Positions 28,575 to 36,553 of a DNA stretch of 64,000 nt are shown one piece after another. The position numbers were made by a program, and so were the translations under genes. The stretch is from an uncultured Nocardioides sp. (GTDB lineage Bacteria > Actinomycetota > Actinomycetes > Propionibacteriales > Nocardioidaceae), in assembly GCF_947488025.1 (NCBI RefSeq), contig NZ_CANKYS010000002.1:124001-188000 (forward strand), read 5' to 3'. The stretch's first letter is position 1. Each line of letters starts with the position of its first letter. The notes under the pieces were generated by a model. That model had not been told where the DNA came from. It made no database searches and worked only from the letters and a program-made list of their open reading frames with translations.

Positions 28575-29767
28575 CGTCCGCCCTCCTCGTCGACCTCGTG
28601 CTCGCGGTGCTCCTCCTCGCGGTAGCGGCGTGGGCCCAGCGACTGCTGGCCGACCTGCGGACACTGCCCGGACCCGACGACCGGGCGGGCGCCGCGGCGC
28701 TCCCGGTGCCCACGGTCTCGGTGGTCGTGCCGGCCCGCGACGAAGAGCAGACCCTGCCCGCGCTGCTGCGGTCGGTGGCCGCCCAGGGCTCGGCGGTCCT
28801 CGAGGTCGTCGTGGTGGACGACGCGTCCCGCGACGCGACCGCAGCGGTCGCGCGGGCGAGCGGCGCGCGTGTGGTGCCGGCCGGCACCCCGCCGCCCGGG
28901 TGGACCGGCAAGGCATGGGCCTGCCATGTCGGCGCCGGGGCGACGACGGGCGACCTGCTGCTCCTGCTCGACGCCGACACGGTCCTCGAGCCCGGCGCGC
29001 TCGCCGGCCTGCTGACCGCCCACGCCCGGCACGGAGGGCTGGTGTCGGTGCAGCCGCACCACGACGTCGTACGCCCCTACGAGCAGCTGTCGGCCTACTT
29101 CAACGTGGTCGCCCTGATGGCCAGCGAGGCCTTCACGCGTCGCGCCGCCCGGGAACGCCCGACCCACGCGCCGATGGCGTTCGGGCCCTGCCTGCTGACC
29201 TCGCGCGACGACTACGAGCGCGCGGGCGGCCACGAGGCCGTCCGCGGCGAGATCCTCGACGACGCCGCCCTCGCAGCCGCCTACCACCGGGCCGGGCTGC
29301 CGGTGTGGTGCGCGGTCGGGGGTGCCGCGGTGCGGATGCGCAGCTATCCCGGCGGCCTCGGCCAGCTCGTGGCCGGGTGGACCAAGAACATCGCCTCCGG
29401 GGCGTCCGCCGCGGCGCCTGCGGCCACCGCGGCCACGGTTGCCTGGATCAGCGCCCACCACGCCGTGGCCGTCGGGGCGCTCCTGTCCCTCCTCGTCGCC
29501 GTCGCCGGGCGGGGCTCGTCCCTCGTGGTGGGCAGCCCTGCTCTGTGGGGGGTGGCCTACGTCGCCGTGGCCCTGCAGCTGCGGTGGATGCTGGGGCGCG
29601 CCGGCTCGTTCCGGTGGTGGGCGTGGGCACTGTTCCCGGTGCCGCTGCTGGCCTTCGACCTGGTCTTCGCGCGCTCGCTCGCCCTCACCGCCGTACGCCG
29701 CTCCGTGTCGTGGCGCGGCCGCGAGGTCTCCCTCGCCGACCACCGGTCCGGGGAGGGGGTGGCCTGA
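28571..29767 (+). CDS. Membrane-bound family 2 glycosyltransferase (CrtQ-like)
   Basis: 398 residues. One N-terminal membrane helix, then a GT-A domain (TVSVVVPARDEEQTLPALL, VVVVDDASRDATAA, LLLLDADTVLEPG with the DxD motif) and several C-terminal helices. This layout resembles the CrtQ-type transferases that add a sugar to carotenoid carboxyl or hydroxyl ends. GTG start overlaps the P450 stop. The next gene, a CrtO-like acyltransferase, supports a carotenoid glycoside ester pathway. Confidence 0.87.
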   Translation: MTSALLVDLVLAVLLLAVAAWAQRLLADLRTLPGPDDRAGAAALPVPTVSVVVPARDEEQTLPALLRSVAAQGSAVLEVVVVDDASRDATAAVARASGARVVPAGTPPPGWTGKAWACHVGAGATTGDLLLLLDADTVLEPGALAGLLTAHARHGGLVSVQPHHDVVRPYEQLSAYFNVVALMASEAFTRRAARERPTHAPMAFGPCLLTSRDDYERAGGHEAVRGEILDDAALAAAYHRAGLPVWCAVGGAAVRMRSYPGGLGQLVAGWTKNIASGASAAAPAATAATVAWISAHHAVAVGALLSLLVAVAGRGSSLVVGSPALWGVAYVAVALQLRWMLGRAGSFRWWAWALFPVPLLAFDLVFARSLALTAVRRSVSWRGREVSLADHRSGEGVA

Positions 29768-30267
29768 TGCTGCGACTCGTCATGCCGCAGACCCTCACGA
29801 TCGTGGTCGACGTCGTCGCGTGGGGTGTCTTCCACGCCGCCACGGGCTACGCCGCCCACCGCCTCAGCGACGAGCGGCTGGCACGCGACGGCTGGGGACT
29901 GCGGGAGCGCAGGTTCGAGGACCGCGGCCGCTGGTACCGACGCCGCCTGCACATCCACCGCTGGAAGGACCGGGTCCCCGAGGCGGGTGCCCTGTTCGCC
30001 GGCGGCGTCAGCAAGCGCGAGCTGCCCGCGCGCGACGCCGCGGGACTCGAGATGTTCGTGCGCGAGACTCGCCGGGCCGAAATGGGGCACTGGTGGGCCA
30101 TGTGGTGCAGCCCGCTCTTCGTCCTCTGGAACCCGCCCCTGGCCGCGGCCCTGCTCGCCGCCTACGGCGTGCTGGTCAACCTGCCGTTCATCGCCATCCA
30201 GCGCTACAACCGTTTCCGGACCCAGGCGGTCCTCGAGCGGCTCGCGCGCCGGCGGAGCGCGCCATGA
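29767..30267 (+). CDS. CrtO-type glycosyl-carotenoid acyltransferase family protein
   Basis: 166 residues, about the length of Staphylococcus CrtO, the acyltransferase that adds a fatty acid to the sugar in staphyloxanthin synthesis. Similar segments from memory of the family: HIHRWKDRVPEAG, ETRRAEMGHWW and LPFIAIQRYNRFR. Two C-terminal hydrophobic helices. Shares one base with the preceding stop (TGATG). Predicted to acylate the carotenoid glycoside; the acyl donor is unknown. Confidence 0.78.
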   Translation: MLRLVMPQTLTIVVDVVAWGVFHAATGYAAHRLSDERLARDGWGLRERRFEDRGRWYRRRLHIHRWKDRVPEAGALFAGGVSKRELPARDAAGLEMFVRETRRAEMGHWWAMWCSPLFVLWNPPLAAALLAAYGVLVNLPFIAIQRYNRFRTQAVLERLARRRSAP

Positions 30268-31142
30268 CCAGCCCCGCGACCTCGCGCACCGACACCGTCG
30301 AGTCCACCGCGGCGGCGCCGCGGCCCGGGATCGCCCCCGCACCGGCGACGGACTCCCGCCACGGTCCGATCGCCCAGCTGCTGATCGCCTGGTCGCCGCT
30401 CAGCGCCATCCTGGTGGCCTACTGGGTGGCGCAGTGGGTCACCGCGCCGCTCGGGGTGGGCGACGGCGCCGACACCAACCGGCTCGGTGCCAGCCTCCAC
30501 GTGCTCGGACCGGCTCGTGCCGACGAGGCGCTGCTCGGCGCGGTGCCGAGCGTGTGGCTGCAGGGCCGTCTCGTCGACGGCTCCCCCCACTGGTACGACG
30601 TCGTGGCCGCGCTGGTCTACGTCACCCACTTCGTCACCATCCCGCTCATCACCGCGGTCGTGTGGTTCCGCCTGCGTGACCGGTTCGGCGAGTGGCTCAC
30701 CGCCGTGCTGTCGATGTCGCTCCTCGGCATCGCCGGCTACCTCTCCTACCCGGCCGCTCCGCCCTGGCTGGCCGCGCAGCGCGGCGACATCGGCGCGATC
30801 GACCGGATCTCCCACCTCGGCTGGGAGGGGCTCGGGCTCGACGGCATCGGCCGCCTCGTCCAGCTGGGCCAGTCGGGCAGCAACCCGGTGGCCGCGATGC
30901 CCTCGCTGCACGCCGGGGCCGCGCTCCTCGCGGCGCTCTTCCTGTGGCCGTCGGTGTCGCGGGTCTCGCGCGTGCTGCTGGCGGCGTACGCCCTGGCGAT
31001 GGCGCTCACGCTCGTCTACACCGGCGAGCACTACGTCGTCGACGTCCTCGCGGGCTGGCTCGTCGCGGTCGTCGGTGTCGGCGCCGCGCGCCTGGTCGGC
31101 TGGCTCACCCGGGAGCCCGACGCGCTCTGGGGCACGCGGTGA
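30264..31142 (+). CDS. PAP2-family membrane phosphatase / AUR1-like
   Basis: 292 residues, about six transmembrane helices. PAP2 catalytic motifs are AAMPSLHAGAALLAA and YTGEHYVVDVLAGW (His as nucleophile and general acid). Long cytoplasmic N-terminus. In this setting it could dephosphorylate a prenyl diphosphate or transfer a phospho-group onto a lipid alcohol as AUR1 relatives do; neither is proven. Coupled by ATGA and GTGA overlaps to its neighbours. Confidence 0.83.
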   Translation: MTSPATSRTDTVESTAAAPRPGIAPAPATDSRHGPIAQLLIAWSPLSAILVAYWVAQWVTAPLGVGDGADTNRLGASLHVLGPARADEALLGAVPSVWLQGRLVDGSPHWYDVVAALVYVTHFVTIPLITAVVWFRLRDRFGEWLTAVLSMSLLGIAGYLSYPAAPPWLAAQRGDIGAIDRISHLGWEGLGLDGIGRLVQLGQSGSNPVAAMPSLHAGAALLAALFLWPSVSRVSRVLLAAYALAMALTLVYTGEHYVVDVLAGWLVAVVGVGAARLVGWLTREPDALWGTR

Positions 31143-31966
31143 CCACCCGACCGGTGGGCCCGGAGGTCACCAGCCCCTCGCCCGTGAGGGCGCTGGTGGG
31201 GGCGGCGCACCCCGGTCCGGCGTTGGCGGTCACGGTCCTGGCGGGCCTGCTCGCCGTCGCGCAGGGCCTGGCTCCGACGACGACCGTCGTGCTGGTGGCC
31301 GCCGTGCTCGCGGGCCAGCTCTTGGTCGGGTGGAGCAACGACCTCGTCGACCGCACGCGGGACCGCGCCGCGGGTCGCCGCGACAAGCCCCTGGCGACCG
31401 GCACCGGCTCGGTGGCCGTCGTCCGGACCGCGTGCGGTGCGGCCGTGGTCGCCTGCGTCGTGCTGTCCCTCGCGCTCGGACCTGCCGCCGGCCTGGTGCA
31501 CCTGGCCTGCGTCGCGTCCGCCTGGGCCTACAACCTCTGGCTCAAGACGACGGTGTGGTCGTGGGCGCCCTACGCCGTGTCCTTCGGCGGTCTCACCGCG
31601 GTCGTCACCCTCGCCGACGGCGAGGCACCGCCGTGGTGGTGGCCGGTCGGCGCCGCCCTCCTCGGCGTGGGGGCCCACCTGCTCAACGTGCTGCCCGACC
31701 TGGCCGACGACGCCGCCACGGGCGTGCGCGGCCTCCCCCACCGGCTGGGCCCGCAGCGCATCGGACCCGTCGCTGCCGTCGTCCTCGTCACGGCGTCCGT
31801 CGTGGTCCTCGTCGGGTCCGGCCCGCCGCTCGTCGTCACCGTCGCGGTGGTCACCGTCGTGCTCGCCCTCGCTGCCGTCGTCGTCGTGGGCACCGGACGG
31901 TCCCCCTTCGTCGCAGCGGTCGGCATCGCGCTGGTCGACGCCCTGCTGCTGGTGGTCGCGCGATGA
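31139..31966 (+). CDS. UbiA-family prenyltransferase
   Basis: 275 residues, about eight hydrophobic helices. First Asp-rich motif WSNDLVDRTRDRAAGRRDKP and second LNVLPDLADDAATG. It attaches an isoprenoid chain to an aromatic or polyene acceptor. Two readings are possible: prenylation of the type III polyketide made by a downstream gene, favoured by neighbours, or a lycopene elongase for C50 carotenoids, which are also UbiA proteins in clusters with split cyclases. GTG start overlaps the PAP2 stop. Confidence 0.86.
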   Translation: MTTRPVGPEVTSPSPVRALVGAAHPGPALAVTVLAGLLAVAQGLAPTTTVVLVAAVLAGQLLVGWSNDLVDRTRDRAAGRRDKPLATGTGSVAVVRTACGAAVVACVVLSLALGPAAGLVHLACVASAWAYNLWLKTTVWSWAPYAVSFGGLTAVVTLADGEAPPWWWPVGAALLGVGAHLLNVLPDLADDAATGVRGLPHRLGPQRIGPVAAVVLVTASVVVLVGSGPPLVVTVAVVTVVLALAAVVVVGTGRSPFVAAVGIALVDALLLVVAR

Positions 31967-33210
31967 GCCATGACACCGCCACCGAGCACTGGGACCTGGT
32001 CGTCGTCGGCGCCGGGCCCGCCGGGTCGGCCACCGCGCTCGGCGCGCTGGCCGAGGACCCCGACCTGCGCGTGCTGCTCCTGGACCGCAGCGAGTTCCCC
32101 CGCGACAAGTCCTGCGGCGACGGCATCGCGCCCCACGTGCTCGACGCCCTTGCGCCGGTCGGGGCGGCCGATGTCGTCGACGGCTGGTCACCGCTGCGCG
32201 ACCTCGAGCTGGCCCACGGTGACGTCTCCGTCGCCGGCCCGATGCGTCGCGAGGTGCACGTCGTGCCGCGCCGGGTGCTCGACGCCCGGCTGGTCGAGCG
32301 GGCCGTGGCCGTCGGTGCCGTGCTGCGTACGCACCGCGCCACCTCCCTGACGCGGACGGGGACCGGGACCCCAGTGGTGTCGGGCGAGATGTCGGCCGAC
32401 GTCGTGGTCGGCGCCGACGGCGCCCACTCGTTCGTCCGCACCGCGTTGCTCGGCAAGCGCCGCGAGCCGCGGGCGATCGCGATCCGCGGCTACGCGCCGA
32501 CCACGCCCGAGACGGCCGGTCGACAGGTCATCCGCTACGGCACCCGCCGCCAGCCGTCCTACGCGTGGGCCTTCGACCGCGGCGACGGGCTGGCCAACGT
32601 CGGCTACGGCGAGCTGCTGCCGGACGAGCGCAGCGGCGGTGCCCCGAGCCGTCGCCTGCTCCTGGACCAGCTCGAGGAGCTCGTGCCGGGTGCGGCGCGC
32701 ACCGGCGGCGACTGGCGCGGCCACCACCTCCCGCTGAGCTCCTGGCGCTGGGACCAGCCCGACGGGCCCGTCCTCCTCGTCGGCGACGCCGCCGGTCTGG
32801 TCAACCCGCTGACCGGCGAGGGCATCTACTACGCCGTCGCCACCGGCGTCGCGGCCGGCCGCACCGCCGCGCGGGCCGTACGGGCCGGGCGACCGGCGGA
32901 CGCCGGCGCCGAGCACCGACGCGTCGTACGCTCGCTGCTGGCCACGCACCTGCGGCACACCTGGGCGGCCGGGCGGCTGGCCCGGTCGCCGCGCATCGTC
33001 GACGCGGGGATCCGCGCCGCCGGCCGCGACCGGCACGCCTTCGACGCGCTCGTCGAGCTCGGTCTCGGCGGCGGTCGCATCGACGCCCGACTGGCGGGCG
33101 GGCTGGTGCGCAGCCTGGCCCGTCCCGACCGTCCGGACGGACCCACCCCCGACCTGCCGCCCAACCTGCCCCCCGACCTGCCCACGACCCCCACACCCCG
33201 AGGTGGCTGA
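31963..33210 (+). CDS. FAD-dependent oxidoreductase, geranylgeranyl reductase family
   Basis: 415 residues. FAD fold [19 protein letters not shown], then [16 protein letters not shown] and [19 protein letters not shown], the hallmark segments of geranylgeranyl reductases and related flavin hydroxylases. Probably saturates a prenyl chain placed by the adjacent UbiA protein, or hydroxylates the aromatic ring. The C-terminus ends in a proline-rich tail of low conservation. Coupled upstream by ATGA. Confidence 0.87.
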   Translation: MSHDTATEHWDLVVVGAGPAGSATALGALAEDPDLRVLLLDRSEFPRDKSCGDGIAPHVLDALAPVGAADVVDGWSPLRDLELAHGDVSVAGPMRREVHVVPRRVLDARLVERAVAVGAVLRTHRATSLTRTGTGTPVVSGEMSADVVVGADGAHSFVRTALLGKRREPRAIAIRGYAPTTPETAGRQVIRYGTRRQPSYAWAFDRGDGLANVGYGELLPDERSGGAPSRRLLLDQLEELVPGAARTGGDWRGHHLPLSSWRWDQPDGPVLLVGDAAGLVNPLTGEGIYYAVATGVAAGRTAARAVRAGRPADAGAEHRRVVRSLLATHLRHTWAAGRLARSPRIVDAGIRAAGRDRHAFDALVELGLGGGRIDARLAGGLVRSLARPDRPDGPTPDLPPNLPPDLPTTPTPRGG

Positions 33211-33211
33211 C

Positions 33212-34276
33212 ATGAGGATCCTCTCCGTACGAGGCGCACTGCCGCCGCACTCCCACCCGCAGGAGGAGATCACCGAGGCCTTCGGCGAGTTCATCTCCGA
33301 GCGCAGCCTCGACCGGTCCCTGATGCGGCGCTTCCACGCCAACGCCGGGGTCGAGCGACGCCACACCGTCCTGCCGCTCGACCAGTACGCCGGACTGGGC
33401 GACTTCGGGCAGGCCAACGACCTCTTCATCGAGCACGCCGTCGAGCTCGGTTCCCGGGCGCTCGTCGACGCGCTGAAGGCGGCGGACCTGACCCCGTCCG
33501 ACGTCGACCTGGTCGTCACCGCGACGGTCACCGGGCTCGCCGTGCCCTCGCTCGACGCGCGCATCGCCGCGCAGGTCGGGCTGCGCGAGGACGTCCGCCG
33601 GATGCCGCTCGTCGGGCTCGGGTGCGTCGCCGGGGCGGCCGGCATCGCCCGCGTGCACGACTACCTGCTCGGCCACCCCGACCACACCGCGGTCCTCATC
33701 GCCGTGGAGCTGTGCTCGCTGACCGTCCAGCGCGACGACGCCTCGGTGCCCAACCTGGTCGCGAGCGGGCTCTTCGGCGACGGTGCGGCCGCCGTCGTCG
33801 CGGTGGGCCGGTCCGGCCGGTCGGGGCGGCCGGGTCCGGTCGAGGTGCTCGACTCGCGCAGCCGGCTCTACCCCGACAGCGAGCGCACCATGGGCTTCGA
33901 CGTCACGGGCAGCGGCCTGCGGATCGTGCTCGACGCCGAGGTGCCGACCCTCGTCGGCAGGTTCGTGCGCGGCGACGTCGACGCCTTCCTGGCCGACCAC
34001 GGGCTCACCCGCGCCGACATCGGCTGGTGGGTCTGCCACCCCGGCGGCCCCAAGGTGATCGAGGCCCTCGAGGAGGCGCTCGAGGTGCCGCGCGAGGCGG
34101 TCCGGCTGACCTGGGACTCGCTGGCCCGCGTCGGCAACCTGTCGTCGGTCTCGGTGCTCCAGGTCCTCGAGGACACGCTGCGCGAGCGCCCGCCCGCGCC
34201 CGGCAGCCACGGCGTCCTGATGGCGATGGGCCCGGGCTTCTGCTCCGAGCTGGTGCTGCTGAGGGCCGTCGCGTGA
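33212..34276 (+). CDS. Type III polyketide synthase (chalcone/stilbene synthase family)
   Basis: 354 residues from ATG 33212, with GAGG eight bases before; a GTG at 33203 is an alternative start. The catalytic triad is visible: Cys138 in [13 protein letters not shown], His276 in WWVCHPGGP and Asn309 in ARVGNLSS. Such enzymes extend a fatty acyl or other CoA starter with malonyl units and cyclise to resorcinols, pyrones or naphthalenes. The order synthase, ICMT-like methyltransferase, FAD enzyme is that of the Streptomyces srsABC phenolic-lipid operon. Confidence 0.94.
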   Translation: MRILSVRGALPPHSHPQEEITEAFGEFISERSLDRSLMRRFHANAGVERRHTVLPLDQYAGLGDFGQANDLFIEHAVELGSRALVDALKAADLTPSDVDLVVTATVTGLAVPSLDARIAAQVGLREDVRRMPLVGLGCVAGAAGIARVHDYLLGHPDHTAVLIAVELCSLTVQRDDASVPNLVASGLFGDGAAAVVAVGRSGRSGRPGPVEVLDSRSRLYPDSERTMGFDVTGSGLRIVLDAEVPTLVGRFVRGDVDAFLADHGLTRADIGWWVCHPGGPKVIEALEEALEVPREAVRLTWDSLARVGNLSSVSVLQVLEDTLRERPPAPGSHGVLMAMGPGFCSELVLLRAVA

Positions 34277-34812
34277 CCAGCCTCGTCGCCTTCACCGTCC
34301 TGGTGGCACTCGTCGGTCTCGAACGGGTCGCCGAGCTGGTCGTCTCCACCCGCAACGCGAGGTGGAGCCGCGAGCGCGGCGGCGTCGAGCACGGCCTGGG
34401 GCACTTCCCGTTCATGGTCGTGCTGCACACCGCCCTCCTGGTCGGCGCGCTCGCCGAGGCGTGGATCCGGCAACCTCAGGTGCCGTCCCTGCTGGCCTGG
34501 TCGATGCTCGCCCTGGTCGTCGCGTCCCAGGCTCTGCGCTGGTGGTGCATCGCGACCCTCGGCCCGCGCTGGAACACCCGCGTGATCGTCGTGCCGGGCA
34601 TGGCGCCCGTGACGTCGGGGCCCTACCGGTTCCTGCGCCACCCCAACTACGTCGCCGTCGTCGTCGAGGGCGTCGCGCTGCCGCTGGTGCACGCGGCCTG
34701 GATCACCGCCCTGGTGTTCACGGTCCTCAACGCCGCCCTCCTCGTCGTACGCATCCGGGTCGAGGACGCGGCGCTCGCGACGCTGCCGAGCGCGGAGCCG
34801 GCCGGTGCGTGA
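34273..34812 (+). CDS. Isoprenylcysteine carboxyl methyltransferase-family protein (SrsB-like)
   Basis: 179 residues, four or five membrane helices, with the cofactor-end motif [19 protein letters not shown] typical of ICMT-type membrane methyltransferases. Placed between a type III PKS and an FAD enzyme as SrsB is, where it O-methylates an alkylresorcinol. GTG start overlaps the PKS stop; the 3' end overlaps the next gene by 8 bp. Confidence 0.87.
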   Translation: MTSLVAFTVLVALVGLERVAELVVSTRNARWSRERGGVEHGLGHFPFMVVLHTALLVGALAEAWIRQPQVPSLLAWSMLALVVASQALRWWCIATLGPRWNTRVIVVPGMAPVTSGPYRFLRHPNYVAVVVEGVALPLVHAAWITALVFTVLNAALLVVRIRVEDAALATLPSAEPAGA

Positions 34813-35845
34813 CCTCGTGGTGGCCGGCGGCGGGCCGGTGGGCCTCACAGCGGCGCTGCACGCCCACCGAGCCGGGCTCTCCGTCGTCGTGCGCGAGCCG
34901 CGCACCGGCCCGATCGACAAGGCGTGCGGCGAGGGGCTGATGCCCGGGGCCGTGGCCGAGCTGGCCGCCCTCGGGGTCCACCCGCGCGGGCGCGAGCTGA
35001 GCGGCATCCGCTACCTCGACGGCTCGGCCGGGGGCCCGGGAGCCACGGCGCGCTTCTCCCGCGGTCCGGGTCGCGGCGTGCGTCGCACCGTGCTCCACGA
35101 CGCGCTCGCCGGGGAGGTCGCCGCCGCCGGCATCACCCTCGACCCCCGTGCGGTGACGCGCGTGGACGACGCCGGCGACCACGTCCTGGTCGACGGGGAG
35201 CCCGCCCGCCACCTCGTCGCCGCGGACGGGCTGCACTCCCCCGTGCGCCGCATGGTGGGCCTCGACGCACCGGTGGACGGGCGACGACGCTTCGGCCTGC
35301 GGTGCCACGTGCAGCAGGCGCCGTGGACGTCGTACGTCGAGGTGCACTGGTCACCGCGCGCGGAGGCCTACGTGACGCCGGTCGACGACGACCTCGTCGG
35401 CGTCGCGGTGCTGGGCGACGCCGGCTCGCGCTTCGAGGACCTCCTCGACGACTTCCCGCTGCTGCAGGAGCGCCTGACCGGCCCGCGCACGCGGGTGATG
35501 GGGGCCGGGCCGCTGCGGCAGCGCGCCCGCTCCCGGTCGGCCGGACGGGTGCTGCTCGTCGGCGACGCCGGGGGCTACGTCGACGCCCTCACCGGCGAGG
35601 GACTCGCCCTCGGACTGGCCCAGGCGCGCGTCGCCGTCGCGTGCGTCGCCGAGGGCCGCACCGACCGCTACGACCGGCTGGCCCGCCGGCTGGGCGCACG
35701 CCACGAGCTCCTCACGCACGCGCTCCTGCGCGCCACCGCCCATGCGTCCGTCCGCAGGCACCTGGTCCCGGCAGCAACGACGCTGCCGTGGCTCTTCGAC
35801 ACCGCCGTCAACCAGCTCGCCCGACCCGTGGGGAGGCCCGCATGA
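34805..35845 (+). CDS. FAD-dependent monooxygenase/oxidoreductase (SrsC-like)
   Basis: 346 residues. FAD fold LVVAGGGPVGLTAALHAHRA, then DKACGEGLMPGAVAEL and VLLVGDAGGYVDALTGEGLA. By position it matches SrsC, which hydroxylates an alkylresorcinol toward a hydroquinone/quinone. It is a second, distinct flavoprotein from the geranylgeranyl-reductase-like gene in the same operon. GTG start overlaps the methyltransferase and the stop overlaps idi as ATGA. Confidence 0.85.
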   Translation: MRDLVVAGGGPVGLTAALHAHRAGLSVVVREPRTGPIDKACGEGLMPGAVAELAALGVHPRGRELSGIRYLDGSAGGPGATARFSRGPGRGVRRTVLHDALAGEVAAAGITLDPRAVTRVDDAGDHVLVDGEPARHLVAADGLHSPVRRMVGLDAPVDGRRRFGLRCHVQQAPWTSYVEVHWSPRAEAYVTPVDDDLVGVAVLGDAGSRFEDLLDDFPLLQERLTGPRTRVMGAGPLRQRARSRSAGRVLLVGDAGGYVDALTGEGLALGLAQARVAVACVAEGRTDRYDRLARRLGARHELLTHALLRATAHASVRRHLVPAATTLPWLFDTAVNQLARPVGRPA

Positions 35846-36456
35846 CCACGACCGAGACCAGCACGACCGACACCGTCACGCCCGAGCAGGTGGTGCTGCT
35901 CGACGAGGACGGGCAGGCCGTCGGCACCGCCGACAAGGCCGGCGTCCACCACGCCGACACCCCCCTCCACCTGGCGTTCTCCTGCTACCTCTTCGACGGC
36001 GACGGCAACGTGCTCGTCACCCGCCGTGCGCTGCACAAGCGGACCTTCCCCGGCGTGTGGACCAACAGCTGCTGCGGCCACCCCGCTCCCGACGAGCCGC
36101 TCGAGGACGCCGTACGCCGCCGGGTGGAGCAGGAGCTCGGCACGACGGTCACCGGCCTGCGGCTCGTGCTGCCACGGTTCCGCTACCGCGCCGAGCAGGA
36201 GGGCGTCGTCGAGAACGAGATGTGCCCGGTCTTCGTCGGCTCCGCCGAGGGCGCCGTGACACCCGACCCGGACGAGGTCGAGGACGCCCGCTGGGAGCCG
36301 TGGCCGGCGTTCCGGGCGGGGGTCCTCGACGGGAGCCGGACGGTGTCGGTGTGGTGCCGCGAGCAGGTGGCGCAGCTGCCGGCCGACCCGGCGTCCGTGG
36401 CGGCCGCCGACGTCGACGACCTCCCGCCCGCTGCGCGGGCAACCGGGACGCCCTGA
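35842..36456 (+). CDS. idi: Isopentenyl-diphosphate delta-isomerase, type I
   Basis: Interconverts IPP and DMAPP, feeding crtE and any prenyltransferase. 204 residues, Nudix fold. Active-site Cys in TNSCCGHP and the Glu-containing ENEMCPVF are present. Last gene of the coupled operon; the next gene starts 97 bp later. Confidence 0.95.
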   Translation: MTTTETSTTDTVTPEQVVLLDEDGQAVGTADKAGVHHADTPLHLAFSCYLFDGDGNVLVTRRALHKRTFPGVWTNSCCGHPAPDEPLEDAVRRRVEQELGTTVTGLRLVLPRFRYRAEQEGVVENEMCPVFVGSAEGAVTPDPDEVEDARWEPWPAFRAGVLDGSRTVSVWCREQVAQLPADPASVAAADVDDLPPAARATGTP

Positions 36457-36553
36457 GGTTTCGTCGTTCACCGGTGTCGCGGCCCCTCCGTGTGGCACCC
36501 TGTGCGCGTGCCTCGAGGAACGCGGGCCACCGACCTGACGTGAGAAGAGGCCC

